NCBI RefSeq assembly: GCF_003201105.1
Contig: NZ_QICJ01000001.1
Location: 434,001-498,000, forward strand
Source of the DNA: Dyella sp. AtDHG13
Lineage (GTDB): Bacteria > Pseudomonadota > Gammaproteobacteria > Xanthomonadales > Rhodanobacteraceae
Direction of reading: 5' to 3'
Length of the DNA stretch: 64,000 nt
Shown here: positions 1-9,269 of the stretch, one piece after another
How positions within the stretch are numbered: the first letter of the stretch is position 1
Layout of the letters: each line of letters opens with the position of its first letter
Translations under genes and position numbers: made by a program
Notes under the pieces: model-generated
What the model was told of the DNA's origin: nothing
The model's database searches: none
Seen by the model: only the letters and a program-made list of their open reading frames with translations

Positions 1-1
1 G

Positions 2-775
2 CCGGCGGGCACGGGCGCGAGCCAGGTGCTCGGCGGCCTTGCCACGTTCAGGCGCGTGCCCAGCGCGGCTGTGGTGTCGCACTACAACATCATGCCGTCG
101 TTCGACATATACGCCTCCGTGCAGGATCGCGACCTCGGCGCCGTCGCCAGCGACGTGCAGAAGGTGCTCGATCAGTTCGCCGCCACGCGCCCCAAGGGCA
201 CGCTCGTCAGCCTGCACGGCCAGGTCGGCACCATGAACGAGGCCTTCGGCGGCCTGGTCTTCGGTCTGGTCGGCGCCATCGTGCTGATCTATCTGCTCAT
301 CGTGGTGAACTTCCAGTCGTGGCTGGACCCGTTCGTGATCATCACCGCCCTGCCCGCCGCGCTGGCCGGCATCGTGTGGATGCTGTTCCTCTCGCACACC
401 ACGTTGTCCGTGCCGGCGCTCACTGGCGCCATCATGTGCATGGGCGTGGCGACCGCCAACTCCATTCTGGTGGTCAGCTTCTGCCGCGAACGGCTGGCCG
501 AGCACGGCGATGCGGTAAAGGCCGCGCTCGAAGCCGGCTTCACACGCTTCCGCCCGGTCTGCATGACCGCGCTGGCGATGATCATCGGCATGCTGCCGAT
601 GGCGCTGACGCAGGAACAGAACTCGCCGCTGGGCCGCGCCGTCATCGGCGGCCTGCTGTTCGCCACCTTCGCCACCCTGCTCTTCGTGCCGGTGATCTTC
701 AGCATCGTGCATGGCCGCGAGCAGGCGCAGACCCGATTCGATTCCGCTCTGGGAGAACCCGTCCATGTCGCATGA
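2..775 (+). CDS. RND efflux permease, C-terminal part (5' end outside window)
   Basis: This is the last 257 codons of an inner-membrane resistance-nodulation-division pump. The frame is open from base 2, so the gene begins upstream. A short periplasmic stretch is followed by the usual C-terminal transmembrane block: helices around GLVFGLVGAIVLIYLLIVV, an Ala/Gly-rich pair with the motif TGAIMCMGVATANSILVV, and FRPVCMTALAMIIGMLPMAL, a signature of the last helices of HAE1/AcrB-type permeases. The protein would use the proton gradient to pump substrates through a tripartite complex with the next two genes. The stop lies 8 bases inside the adaptor gene, so the two are probably translationally coupled. 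The substrate cannot be told from this fragment. Confidence 0.93.
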   Translation, partial: PAGTGASQVLGGLATFRRVPSAAVVSHYNIMPSFDIYASVQDRDLGAVASDVQKVLDQFAATRPKGTLVSLHGQVGTMNEAFGGLVFGLVGAIVLIYLLIVVNFQSWLDPFVIITALPAALAGIVWMLFLSHTTLSVPALTGAIMCMGVATANSILVVSFCRERLAEHGDAVKAALEAGFTRFRPVCMTALAMIIGMLPMALTQEQNSPLGRAVIGGLLFATFATLLFVPVIFSIVHGREQAQTRFDSALGEPVHVA

Positions 776-1946
776 CGCCACCATCGCAACGCCTGCGCGA
801 ACGCCGAAGCTGGGCCGCGCGGTACGCATCGGTCTGGCCGTTGCCGTCATTGCCACCATCGCCGGCATCTCGGTGCGCGCCTATGACTACCATCGCGTGG
901 TCAAGTGGACCGACGCGCAGATCACGCCCACCGTGCAGCTGGTGACGCCGGAGAACAGCGGCGATCATCAGGCCATGACCCTGCCCGGCCATCTGGACGC
1001 CTGGATCAGCGCGCCCATCCACGCGCGCGTGAGCGGCTACCTGAAGAGCTGGAGCCGCGACATCGGCAGCCAGGTCGCGGCCGGCCAGTCGCTGGCGGAA
1101 ATCGACACGCCGGAACTGGACCAGCAGTTCGAGCAGGCCAAGGCGAACCTGGCGCGTGCGCAGGCCAATGCGCGTCTTGCCGTGCTCACCGACAAACGCT
1201 GGAAGAACCTGCTCGCCTCCAACTCGGTGTCCAAGCAGGAAGCCGATGAAAAAGCCGGCGAAGCCGAAGCCGCGCAAGCCAACGTGCTGGGCGCGCAGGC
1301 CGACGTCGATCGCATCGCCGCACTGGAAGCGTTCAAGCACATCACGGCGCCGTTCGCCGGCACCGTGACCGCGCGCAACACCGACATCGGCGACCTGATC
1401 AGCGCGAACAGCGAAAGCACGCTCCCGCTGTTCACCGTGTCCGACACCACTCGCATGCGCCTGTACGTGCAGGTGCCGCAGAGCTACGCCGAGGCCATCA
1501 AGCCCGACATGAGCGTGCAGCTCGACGTGCCCGATCATCCGGGCGAGCAGTTCACCGGCCATCTGATCGGCAATTCCGGCGCAGTGAACCAGGTATCCGG
1601 CTCACTGCTGGCGCAGTTCGAGGTGGACAACCCCAAGGGCGAGTTGCTGCCTGGCGCCTATGCCGAAGTGCATCTGCCGATGACGGGCAACAGCCACACG
1701 CTGACCGTGCCGGCGACCACGCTGATTTTCCGCGCGCAGGGTCCGCAGGTCGCCGTGGTGGGCGCCGACAACAAGGTGGCGCTGCGCGACGTGCATATCG
1801 CGATGGATCTGGGCGATCGCCTGCGCATCGACAAGGGCCTGCAGGCCGGCGACCGCGTGATCAACCACCCATCCGATTCGCTCGCGCAGGGCGACGTGGT
1901 GCAGATCGCACGCGCAGGCAACGAAGCCGCCGCCAAGCCGGAGTGA
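765..1946 (+). CDS. RND/HlyD-family periplasmic adaptor subunit
   Basis: A membrane-fusion protein of 393 residues that bridges the RND permease and the outer-membrane channel. It has one N-terminal membrane anchor (about residues 18-36), a lipoyl/barrel-sandwich half around AGQSLAEIDTPEL, an alpha-helical hairpin rich in Ala, Gln and Glu (about 105-170), the second lipoyl half around FAGTVTARNTDIGDL, and beta-barrel and membrane-proximal domains to the end. The ATG at 765 is chosen because GGGAG lies nine bases upstream at 751-755; an upstream in-frame start at 711 would lie wholly inside the permease gene. It overlaps the permease by 11 bases and is followed four bases later by the outer-membrane gene, giving a permease-adaptor-channel operon. 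Confidence 0.93.
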   Translation: MSHDATIATPARTPKLGRAVRIGLAVAVIATIAGISVRAYDYHRVVKWTDAQITPTVQLVTPENSGDHQAMTLPGHLDAWISAPIHARVSGYLKSWSRDIGSQVAAGQSLAEIDTPELDQQFEQAKANLARAQANARLAVLTDKRWKNLLASNSVSKQEADEKAGEAEAAQANVLGAQADVDRIAALEAFKHITAPFAGTVTARNTDIGDLISANSESTLPLFTVSDTTRMRLYVQVPQSYAEAIKPDMSVQLDVPDHPGEQFTGHLIGNSGAVNQVSGSLLAQFEVDNPKGELLPGAYAEVHLPMTGNSHTLTVPATTLIFRAQGPQVAVVGADNKVALRDVHIAMDLGDRLRIDKGLQAGDRVINHPSDSLAQGDVVQIARAGNEAAAKPE

Positions 1947-1950
1947 GGCC

Positions 1951-3435
1951 ATGACGTTCAACCTGCCCTTCCTGCGCCGACTGCTGCCGCTGGCGCTGCT
2001 GGCCGTGCTGCCGGCGTGCTCGCTGGCGCCCACGTACAAGAAGCCCGACGTGGGCCCGCTGCCGGACAGTTACGCCGGCCAGACGGCCGATGGCCTGTGG
2101 TCGCCGGCACATCCTGCGGACACTGCCTCGCGCGGCCCCTGGTGGTCGGTGTACGCGAATCCGCAGCTGGACAAGCTGGAAAACCAGCTCGATGCATCCA
2201 ATCCCAGCCTCGCGGTGGCGCTGGCTCGCTACGACGCGGCACGCGCACTGCTGGGCGAAGCGCGGTCGGACCTGTACCCGACGCTGGGCGTCGATGCGGC
2301 CAGTTCGCGCAACCGCCAATCGAACAACCGCCCGTTGCGCGGCACCAACCAGCCGAACGAATACAGTGCCGATACGTTCGGCTTCGGCCTGGGTTACGAG
2401 ATCGACCTGTGGGGCCGCGTGCGCAACGAAGTCGCCGCCGGCAAGGCGAATGCTGCCGCCGCGCAGGCCGATCTCGCGTCGGTGAAGCTGAGCCTGGAAG
2501 CGCAGCTGGCCGATCTCTACATCGCGCTGCGCGGTTATGACGTGCAGGAACGCATCCTCAAGGACACGCTGGACGCGTATCAGCAAGGCCTTGACCTGAC
2601 CGAGCGGCGCTTCCAGGGCGGCGTGGCCTCGGGCCTGGATGTCAGCCGAGCGAAGACGCAGCTTGCCGACGCGCAGGCGCAGGTGTCCGAAGTGGTGGCG
2701 CAGCGTGCGCTGACCGAACATGCCATCGCCACGCTGGTAGGCGAATCCGCTTCGCGCTTCTCCCTGCCACCCGACAACACGCCAATGAACGTGCCGGCGA
2801 TTCCTCTGGGCGTGCCTTCGCAATTGCTGGAACGGCGGCCGGATATCGCATCCGCCGAGCGGCGCGTCTTCGCGGCGAATGTGGAGATCGGCGTGGCGCG
2901 CGCGGCGTTCTTTCCGCGCCTGAGCCTGTCGGCCATGTTCGGATTCCAGGACACCGGCATGGGCAACCTGCTAAGCGCCGGAAATCGTTATTGGGCCTTG
3001 GGGCCGGATCTGGCGATGACCTTGTTCGACGGCGGCCTGCGTCGCGCCAAGGTGCAGGCGGCGCAAGCGAATCTGGATGCATCGGCCGGCCTGTATCGCG
3101 GCATCGTGCTGAACGCCTTCCAGCAGGTGGAAGACAACCTCACCCTGCTGCAACAACTTGGCAAGGAAGCGCATCAACAGGACGACGCGGCCAGCGCGGC
3201 ACGCGACTCGCAGACCATCGCCACCAACCGCTATCGCGAAGGCGCGGTGAACTATCTCGACGTGGTGAGTTCGCAGACGGCGGCCTTGCAGGCCGAGCGC
3301 AGCGCGGAACAGGTGCGCACCAGGCGCTTGCAGGCAAGCGTGGATCTGATACGTGCGTTGGGCGGCGGCTGGGATTCAGCCCAGCTGCCGGCCACCGCGA
3401 GTGCGATGGCCGACAGCGCAACCCAGGCCCGCTGA
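1951..3435 (+). CDS. Efflux outer-membrane lipoprotein, NodT/OprM family
   Basis: The outer-membrane channel of the tripartite pump (494 residues). The N-terminus is a lipoprotein signal: a basic LRRLLP start, a hydrophobic core and the lipobox LPAC with the lipidated Cys near residue 23. The body shows the two repeated OEP domains of the TolC superfamily. These include [24 protein letters not shown], typical of NodT proteins, a central [19 protein letters not shown] segment, and a C-terminal repeat with [18 protein letters not shown]. Start and stop are tightly spaced to the adaptor gene. No gene follows on this strand, so it is the last gene of the efflux operon. Confidence 0.94.
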   Translation: MTFNLPFLRRLLPLALLAVLPACSLAPTYKKPDVGPLPDSYAGQTADGLWSPAHPADTASRGPWWSVYANPQLDKLENQLDASNPSLAVALARYDAARALLGEARSDLYPTLGVDAASSRNRQSNNRPLRGTNQPNEYSADTFGFGLGYEIDLWGRVRNEVAAGKANAAAAQADLASVKLSLEAQLADLYIALRGYDVQERILKDTLDAYQQGLDLTERRFQGGVASGLDVSRAKTQLADAQAQVSEVVAQRALTEHAIATLVGESASRFSLPPDNTPMNVPAIPLGVPSQLLERRPDIASAERRVFAANVEIGVARAAFFPRLSLSAMFGFQDTGMGNLLSAGNRYWALGPDLAMTLFDGGLRRAKVQAAQANLDASAGLYRGIVLNAFQQVEDNLTLLQQLGKEAHQQDDAASAARDSQTIATNRYREGAVNYLDVVSSQTAALQAERSAEQVRTRRLQASVDLIRALGGGWDSAQLPATASAMADSATQAR

Positions 3436-3538
3436 AGCGACGGTACCTACGCCGTCGCGACCGCCCGGGGACCCAAGGAGCCCCTCATGAGGAGAGGGAG
3501 GGGAGGCACGAGAGGCTCCTGTCGATGGCGAACCGGCC

Positions 3539-5050
3539 CTATGCCGCTCGCCGCACGCCTTCCACGCGCTGGTTGAGCTGTTGCCAGTCCACCACCAGCT
3601 CACAGCCGCGTGCCGAGGCGTTCCTGCCCCATTCGCGCAGCAGTTCCAGGCACGCCTGATCGACGTGATGCAGGCGATCCACCTCGAGCTGCACGCGCGT
3701 GTTCGGCGGCACGCGCTCCAGCGTGCGCGCCACGGAGGGCACGCGCAGGAAGGTGGCAGAGCCTTCCAGCCGCAGCGACGCGGTGCCCGGTTCCTCGTGA
3801 TGATCCAGGCCCACCTTCAGGCGCGACGAATGCAGCGCAAGGCGGAACAGCGACAGTGCGAAGCCGATCAGCACGCCGGCCAGCAGGTCGGTCGCCACGA
3901 TGGCCACGGTGGTCGCCACATAGATCCACGCGGTGCCCTTGCCGTACTGCGCCAGCGCCTTCACCTGCTTGAAGTTCACCATCTTGATGCCGGTGAACAC
4001 CAGGATGCCCGCCAGGCACGCCACCGGCGTCATGCGCATCAGCCACGGCAACAACGACGCGAACACCAGCAACCAGCCGCCGTGCATGATGGTCGCCATG
4101 CGCGTGGCCGAACCGGCCTGCACGTTGGCGGCGCTGCGCACGATTACACCAGTCATCGGCAACGCGCCGAACAAGCCGCAGATCGTGTTGCCGATACCTT
4201 GCGCGGTGAGCTCGCGGTCGAAGTTGGTGCGCACGCCGTCGTGCATGCGATCCACCGCGGCGGCAGAGAGCAGCGTCTCGGCGCTGGCGATGAAGGCGAA
4301 CGTCAGCGCCGCGATCATCAGCGAGGGCTCGAGCAAACCCGCCAGACTGCCGAAGCTCGGCAGCGTCACCGCGGACAGCAGATTGGAAGGCACATCCACC
4401 GTCTTCACCGACAGGCCGGCGAACTGCACCACGGCCGTTACCGCGATCACGGCGAGCAACGCACCCGGCACGAAACGCAGCTTTGCCGGACGCAGCTTTT
4501 CCCAGCCGAGCATGATGGCAATGGTGGCCACGCCCACGGCCAACGCCGTCAGGCTGCCCGCCTCGCCCTGCACCGCGTCGATCAAGGCACCGGGCAGCGC
4601 GGCGAAGTTTTCCAGGCCGCGAGCCTTCGGCAGCGCATCCATCAGCACATGCAACTGCGAGGCGACGATCAACACGCCAATGCCCGACAGCATGCCCGCC
4701 ACCACGGCCGGCGAGCACATGCGGAACCACACGCCCACGCGGCACAGGCCGGCGGCGATCTGGATCAGGCCGGCCAACAGCACCACCGGGCCCAGCGCGA
4801 TCACGCCGTGCTCGCGCACCAGCTCGAACACCAGCACCGCCAGGCCCGCCGCGGGGCCGCTCACCTGCAACGGCGAACCCGCGAACATGCCCACCACCAG
4901 GCCGCCCACGATGCCCGTGATCAGGCCTGCCGCCGGCGGCATGCCCGAGGCAATGGCGATGCCCATGCACAAGGGCAAGGCCACCAGGAACACCACGATG
5001 GAACCGAGCAGGTCGCGTCCGAACAAGCCCTGCTTGAAGTATTGGCTCAT
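3539..5050 (-). CDS. SulP-family inorganic anion transporter with STAS domain
   Basis: An inner-membrane SLC26/SulP transporter of 503 residues. It begins directly with the SulP core ([30 protein letters not shown]) and has about 12 hydrophobic segments up to residue 390, including [15 protein letters not shown] and the conserved [23 protein letters not shown]. The C-terminus (about 400-500) is a STAS-like regulatory domain ([21 protein letters not shown]). The gene sits 14 bases behind a beta-carbonic anhydrase. That pairing is known for SulP proteins that move bicarbonate, so bicarbonate or another small anion is the likeliest substrate; sulfate remains possible. A GTG at 5053 with GAGGA eight bases upstream is an alternative start one codon earlier. 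Confidence 0.93.
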   Translation of the reverse strand: MSQYFKQGLFGRDLLGSIVVFLVALPLCMGIAIASGMPPAAGLITGIVGGLVVGMFAGSPLQVSGPAAGLAVLVFELVREHGVIALGPVVLLAGLIQIAAGLCRVGVWFRMCSPAVVAGMLSGIGVLIVASQLHVLMDALPKARGLENFAALPGALIDAVQGEAGSLTALAVGVATIAIMLGWEKLRPAKLRFVPGALLAVIAVTAVVQFAGLSVKTVDVPSNLLSAVTLPSFGSLAGLLEPSLMIAALTFAFIASAETLLSAAAVDRMHDGVRTNFDRELTAQGIGNTICGLFGALPMTGVIVRSAANVQAGSATRMATIMHGGWLLVFASLLPWLMRMTPVACLAGILVFTGIKMVNFKQVKALAQYGKGTAWIYVATTVAIVATDLLAGVLIGFALSLFRLALHSSRLKVGLDHHEEPGTASLRLEGSATFLRVPSVARTLERVPPNTRVQLEVDRLHHVDQACLELLREWGRNASARGCELVVDWQQLNQRVEGVRRAA

Positions 5051-5064
5051 CACGGCGGCGGTCC

Positions 5065-5748
5065 TCAGGCAGCCGATGCCGACGGCATGGAGAAGCGCGC
5101 ATGCGGCGTGGCCTCAGGCACCTCGCCGCTGCCTGGCTGGATGGGCACGAAGCACCCTTGCTGCGCGTCGAACGCCTTGAGTTCGGCCAGCGCGATGTCG
5201 TACACCCAGCCATGGATGCGCAGTTGCCCGCTCGCCATGGCCGCTGCCACCGCAGGCAGCGTGCGCAGATGTTCAAGCTGGCCCACGACGTTTTCCTCCG
5301 TCAGCCGCCGCAGGCCTTCATGGCCCTGCAAGCTGGGCGCGTTCTGCTGGACGACGTAACGCGCCACGTCTGCGTGCTTCATCCATGCGGCGACCGATGG
5401 CATGTCCTGCACCCGTTCCGGATGCTGCAGCGCCTTCATCGCGCCGCAATCGGAGTGGCCGCAGATCACGATGTGGCGGACCTGGAGCACCTTCACCGCG
5501 TACTCGATGGCGGCCACGACGCCGCTCACGTGCTGCGCGTACGGCGGCACGATGTTGCCGATGTTGCGATACACGAACAGCTCGCCGGGCTGCGCCGAGA
5601 ACATCAGCTCCGGCATCACGCGCGAGTCGGCGCAGGTGATGAACATGGTGCTGGGGCTCTGCCCCGAGGCCAGCTTGCGGAACACCTCGCGCTGGGCCGG
5701 AAAGACATCATTGCGGAACTGTTCGAAACCTTCGATCAAACGCTTCAT
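5065..5748 (-). CDS. Beta-class carbonic anhydrase (cytoplasmic)
   Basis: Interconverts CO2 and bicarbonate. The 227-residue protein has no signal sequence and carries the zinc ligands of the beta class in order: C-A-D-S-R near residue 39 (the Asp/Arg dyad) and H-S-D-C-G near 98. The flanking FVYRNIGNIVPPY and VAAIEYAVKVL are typical of the family. The start at 5748 is preceded by GGAG seven bases upstream; a longer frame to 5862 lacks this and adds a non-conserved extension. It is the first gene of a two-gene operon with the SulP transporter, which suggests a coupled bicarbonate transport and hydration step. Confidence 0.94.
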   Translation of the reverse strand: MKRLIEGFEQFRNDVFPAQREVFRKLASGQSPSTMFITCADSRVMPELMFSAQPGELFVYRNIGNIVPPYAQHVSGVVAAIEYAVKVLQVRHIVICGHSDCGAMKALQHPERVQDMPSVAAWMKHADVARYVVQQNAPSLQGHEGLRRLTEENVVGQLEHLRTLPAVAAAMASGQLRIHGWVYDIALAELKAFDAQQGCFVPIQPGSGEVPEATPHARFSMPSASAA

Positions 5749-5966
5749 GCGAATACTCCAGGCAAAAATAGGGTATGACGCCCGCGGCGCAACACGCGCC
5801 ATGCGAAGGCATCTTGGGGAAAAGGAACGGATGGCCTGCAAGCCACGCACGGACGCACACAACGCGCCGCATGCATGGAATCAGTTCACTGACAGAGCCA
5901 TCGAAAGCGGCAGGCCAACAAGGCGTGCGCGCAGGAGAACGCGTGCCGCGTCAGCGGCAGCGCGGA

Positions 5967-6317
5967 TCAGGCCATCTCTGGCGGGCGCAGTTGCGGCGCG
6001 GGCTCGTGCAGGCTCAGCTCGTAGCTGGCCGACACAGGCGCCTGGGTGGGCATGGGCGCCCACAGATAAGCCACGTCGAACGGATGGAGAATGTCGTCCA
6101 TGCCGCCGTTGCTGCTGTCCTGAAGCGAGGACGTATCAGCGTCGTCGTCCGCCGTATCGGCAAGATCGTCGACCATGACCTGCGTCGCCACCGCCTTGCC
6201 ATCCGACGCCGCAGCAGCCTGCTGCACCGGACGCACCGGCGTGCCGACCAGCAGAAGCAGGCCGAACAGACACGCCAGGAACACGGCGAAGCGGGAGCGG
6301 AGAAGACGCGAAGTCAT
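5967..6317 (-). CDS. Small exported protein of unknown function
   Basis: A 116-residue protein I do not recognise. It starts with a convincing signal peptide or membrane anchor (MTSRLLRSR followed by the hydrophobic FAVFLACLFGLLLLVGTP). A short Ala-rich stretch, a very acidic segment (about residues 50-63, with DDLADTADDDAD) and a proline-rich C-terminus follow. There are no cysteines after the signal region and no recognisable domain. The start at 6317 is chosen at the signal peptide; the frame is open up to 6455 but the extra part is not signal-like. It lies alone between the carbonic anhydrase operon and the porin. It may be periplasmic. Confidence 0.55.
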   Translation of the reverse strand: MTSRLLRSRFAVFLACLFGLLLLVGTPVRPVQQAAAASDGKAVATQVMVDDLADTADDDADTSSLQDSSNGGMDDILHPFDVAYLWAPMPTQAPVSASYELSLHEPAPQLRPPEMA

Positions 6318-6453
6318 GACACCGACGTTATCGGAAGCCCATGACAGTCGCAAGACTTTGCGCAAGATCAATAAGGCATCTTCAGAAATGCGCCAGCGAA
6401 TATTCATGTTCGCGACGTCTGCGCGAATGCGAAAACGCGTGCTCGGAAAAAAC

Positions 6454-6482
6454 AAAACGGCGGGCCAAAGCCCGCCGTTTTT
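6454..6482 (-). terminator. Rho-independent terminator after the porin gene
   Basis: A perfect 8-bp GC stem (CGGCGGGC, 6458-6465, with GCCCGCCG, 6470-6477) with a four-base loop, flanked by A and T runs on both sides. Read on the minus strand it lies 46 bases after the porin stop and ends in a T tract; it could work in both directions. Confidence 0.9.
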
Positions 6483-6527
6483 CCATCCCTGGGTCGAACT
6501 CCCTTCCGATAGTCGTACCGCTGTGGA

Positions 6528-8168
6528 TTAAAACGGGTAGTAGCGGAAAGAGGTGAAGAACATGTTCTCGGTGGCCTTCGGCGAAGCCAGGCCGTTGGCG
6601 ACCGGGCCGCTGACGCCGTTGATGAAGCCCTGGCCCGGGAACGCTTCCTTCTGCGTGTAGGAGTACTGGGCGCCGAACTGCATCTTGCCGAACTTGCCCT
6701 GGTAGAACTTCCACCAGAAGCCGGCGGTGCCCTGCCAGATCTCGCGGGCGTTGCCCACGCAGTTGGAGTTGCCGGCGATGTCGCAGCCGCTGTTGTTGTA
6801 GGCCGGGTTGCCGTAGCCGAGCTGCACCACGCCGCCGTTGTAGGCCTGGAAGTCCTTCTTGCTGGCCTGTTCGCGGCCGCCGAACAGATAGACGTCCACG
6901 TCGGAGTTGGCGTGCCAGGTCAGGCCCGTCAGGATCATGTTTTCCTTGATCGGGGCGATGTTGCCGTTCGGGCTGAAGGTCACGTCGGAGAGCTGGGCGC
7001 TGCCGTAGCGGCCAATGCCCTTGCCGTCCATGCCGGAGATCTGCCAGTCGAGGGTCTTCTCGATGAGCGGCAGCACCGCGGCGGCACCCCAGCCACCACC
7101 CCAGGTGTCGTGGTTCTGGTACGAACCATTGACGGCGTAGCGGTTGTAGAAGGCGCGGGCCAGGCCGAACACTTCGTAGTGACCGTAGCCCGGGTCAGCC
7201 GCGAACTTCACGATGACGTCGGGGATGTGGTTGAGCGACAGCGTGTTGGCCGAGTCGTAACCCGAGCCCGCGGTGATGTTGTAGGCCGTCTGCTGCACCG
7301 GCGCCTTGGACTGGTTCGGGCTGCTGTAGAAGGTGGTCTGCGGGTTCTCCAGCGAGATACCCAGCCAGTACTTCTTGTCCCAATCCTTGACCAGGCGGAT
7401 CTGCGCCTGACGCGCCCAGGTGAAGCCCGGGATGTACTGCGCGTCGATCTGCGGCGGGGTCAGCTCGGTGCGCGGGGTGATGCCCTTGCTGTTGAGCGTG
7501 AGCAGCGACCAGTTCTGGCCGGCCAGCAGGTGCAGGCCCGAGGTATCCCAGTCGGCCGTCATGTAGACGTTGCGCATGCGCGGGTTGAACGAGTTGGACT
7601 CGTTCTGGTTCGCGGTCTGGGCGCCGCCCAGGAAGTCCATTTCGACGTAGCCGGCCAGGTGCGTGGTCGGGTTCACGTCACCCTGCACGAGGGCCGACAG
7701 GCGGCTCTGGCGGGCGCTGAAGCGGAACTCGTTCATGTGCGCGGTCTGCACGTTCTTGTACGGGATCGCGCTGTAGTTGGAGGCGATGTCCGCACCTTCC
7801 TGGGCCGAGCGGTAGATCGATTCGGCCGCGAGGAAGCCGCCCAGGGTGATGTTCACACCCTTGTACGCCAGCTTGTCGCTCGACTTCTTGACCTGCGCGT
7901 CGGTGGCGGCGACCTGCTTCTGCACGTTCTCCACGGCCTGGCCGGTGGACACGTTGATATCGGACTGCGCATCCGTGCGCTGCTCCAGCTCGACCACCTT
8001 GGCCTGCAGGGCCTGCAACTGGGCCTTCAGCGCTTCGATCTCGGCCGCCTGCGACGACTGCGTGGTGGTCTTGGAGGTCGACTTCGCCGGGGCCGGGTCG
8101 GCCATGACGTGGAAGCTGGTAACGCCCAAACCGGCAGCAATCGCCACCGCGAGCAACTTGGAACGCAT
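6528..8168 (-). CDS. Outer-membrane porin with N-terminal coiled coil (DcaP-like)
   Basis: A 546-residue outer-membrane porin. Residues 1-24 form a signal peptide ending VMA-DPAP. A coiled-coil segment follows (about 40-85, heptads around EIEALKAQLQALQAKVVELEQ), then a beta-barrel with alternating aromatic strands and the usual C-terminal aromatic ending (SFRYYPF). Coiled coil plus barrel, and the motif RFSARQSRLSALVQGDV, resemble the trimeric DcaP-type porins, but I cannot fix the family or the substrate by eye. The ATG at 8168 is chosen because GGAGA lies six bases upstream; in-frame starts at 8183 and 8198 lack a ribosome binding site and would break the signal peptide. It is a single-gene unit with its own terminator. 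Confidence 0.88.
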   Translation of the reverse strand: MRSKLLAVAIAAGLGVTSFHVMADPAPAKSTSKTTTQSSQAAEIEALKAQLQALQAKVVELEQRTDAQSDINVSTGQAVENVQKQVAATDAQVKKSSDKLAYKGVNITLGGFLAAESIYRSAQEGADIASNYSAIPYKNVQTAHMNEFRFSARQSRLSALVQGDVNPTTHLAGYVEMDFLGGAQTANQNESNSFNPRMRNVYMTADWDTSGLHLLAGQNWSLLTLNSKGITPRTELTPPQIDAQYIPGFTWARQAQIRLVKDWDKKYWLGISLENPQTTFYSSPNQSKAPVQQTAYNITAGSGYDSANTLSLNHIPDVIVKFAADPGYGHYEVFGLARAFYNRYAVNGSYQNHDTWGGGWGAAAVLPLIEKTLDWQISGMDGKGIGRYGSAQLSDVTFSPNGNIAPIKENMILTGLTWHANSDVDVYLFGGREQASKKDFQAYNGGVVQLGYGNPAYNNSGCDIAGNSNCVGNAREIWQGTAGFWWKFYQGKFGKMQFGAQYSYTQKEAFPGQGFINGVSGPVANGLASPKATENMFFTSFRYYPF

Positions 8169-8392
8169 GGATGTTCTCCGCATGTAGGTAAGAATCACCT
8201 GGACGGCCCCCTTTGATCCCCTTCGATCTCCGGCTGTCCAAGCACGATCGGTGCGCAGAATGGGCCCCGGGTTTTACCGTTAGATGGACGTTATGTGACA
8301 AAACGAAGACATGCGTTCGCGCACGTACGGAATGACTTTCTTACAAGTCCCGGAAAGCGGGCCCACAGGGCCCCGGCTGGTATGCTTGCGGG

Positions 8393-9052
8393 ATGGACAA
8401 GCTCAACAACAGCATGGCCGGCCGCATGGCCGAGCGTTTCCGTGGCTTTCTGCCGGTCATCGTGGACGTTGAAACAGGCGGTTTCGATGCGGAGCGCGAT
8501 GCCCTGCTGGAGATTGCCGCCGTCGTCCTTCGCATGACGCCCGAGGGCTACCTGCAGCCCGTGCCGGCCGTTTCCGCCCACGTGCACCCGTTTCCGGGCG
8601 CGAACATCGACCCGCGCGCCCTGGAAGTCACCGGCATCGACCCGGACAACCCGCTGCGCGGCGCCCTGGACGAACGCCTGGCGCTGGACCACGTGTTCAA
8701 GCCAATCCGCGACGCCATGCGCGACATGGATTGCCAGCGCGCCATCCTGGTTGGCCACAACGCGGCGTTCGACCTGGGTTTTCTCAACGCGGCGGTGCGC
8801 CGCACCGGCCACAAGCGCAACCCGTTCCATCCTTTCAGCTGTTTCGATACGGCCACGCTGAGCGGCCTCGCCTTCGGGCAGACGGTGCTGAGCAAGGCCG
8901 TGCAGGCCGCCGGCATGGCGTTCGACACGCGCGAGGCGCACTCCGCTATCTATGACGCCGAGCGCACGGCGGAGCTGTTCTGCACCATCGTCAACCGCTG
9001 GCGCCGCCTGGAAGAGTTCGAGCGCGACCAGATCGGCGTCGAGTCGATGTGA
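8393..9052 (+). CDS. rnt: Ribonuclease T
   Basis: A DEDD-family 3'-5' exonuclease that trims the 3' ends of tRNA and other stable RNAs, acting as a homodimer in the cytoplasm. The 219-residue product is of normal family length. It has the Exo I motif [14 protein letters not shown] (acidic pair D-x-E near residues 25-27), the Exo II region [13 protein letters not shown] near 122, and the Exo III region [16 protein letters not shown] with H-x-x-x-x-D (DEDDh subtype). The gene stands alone on the plus strand, divergent from the porin. The last codons are duplicated just downstream (see the repeat at 9031-9094). Confidence 0.95.
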   Translation: MDKLNNSMAGRMAERFRGFLPVIVDVETGGFDAERDALLEIAAVVLRMTPEGYLQPVPAVSAHVHPFPGANIDPRALEVTGIDPDNPLRGALDERLALDHVFKPIRDAMRDMDCQRAILVGHNAAFDLGFLNAAVRRTGHKRNPFHPFSCFDTATLSGLAFGQTVLSKAVQAAGMAFDTREAHSAIYDAERTAELFCTIVNRWRRLEEFERDQIGVESM

Positions 9053-9094
9053 AGCGACGGGAGATCGACGTTGAGTCGATGTAAAGCGGCGGGA
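9031..9094 (+). repeat. Imperfect 32-bp tandem duplication over the end of rnt
   Basis: Two adjacent 32-base units, 9031-9062 and 9063-9094, match at 28 positions. The first contains the last six codons of rnt and its stop; the second lies outside the gene and is out of frame because 32 is not a multiple of three. Confidence 0.8.
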
Positions 9095-9146
9095 CGGTCC
9101 CGCGTCAGTTTCGGCGTTCGCCTTTAATCCCTTTTTTATCAGGCTC

Positions 9147-9184
9147 ATATGACAGCCGATGGCGCGTTGTCATATCGCTGAAAC
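9147..9184 (+). promoter_or_regulatory. Candidate Pho box / inverted repeat upstream of pstS
   Basis: A perfect 8-bp inverted repeat, ATATGACA (9147-9154) and TGTCATAT (9168-9175), is separated by 13 bases. On the plus strand TTGTCAT-ATCG-CTGAAAC (9167-9184) has the 7-4-7 layout of a PhoB half-site pair (ideal CTGTCAT); on the minus strand a perfect CTGTCAT lies at 9149-9155. It sits about 85 bases before the pstS start. This is the right place for phosphate-starvation control by PhoB, but the second half-sites are poor. Confidence 0.5.
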
Positions 9185-9269
9185 ATTGAACTCATTTCAT
9201 TGCAACACGACGCGCATGAAATAACGGCGGGCGGGAATCCCCCGAGACCCTTACGCTTAAGGAGCTACC

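Noticed and set aside
3436-3538. GGGGACCCAAGGAGCCCC-type inverted sequence after the efflux operon as a terminator
   Set aside because: The stem is short and imperfect and no T run follows; I cannot support it.
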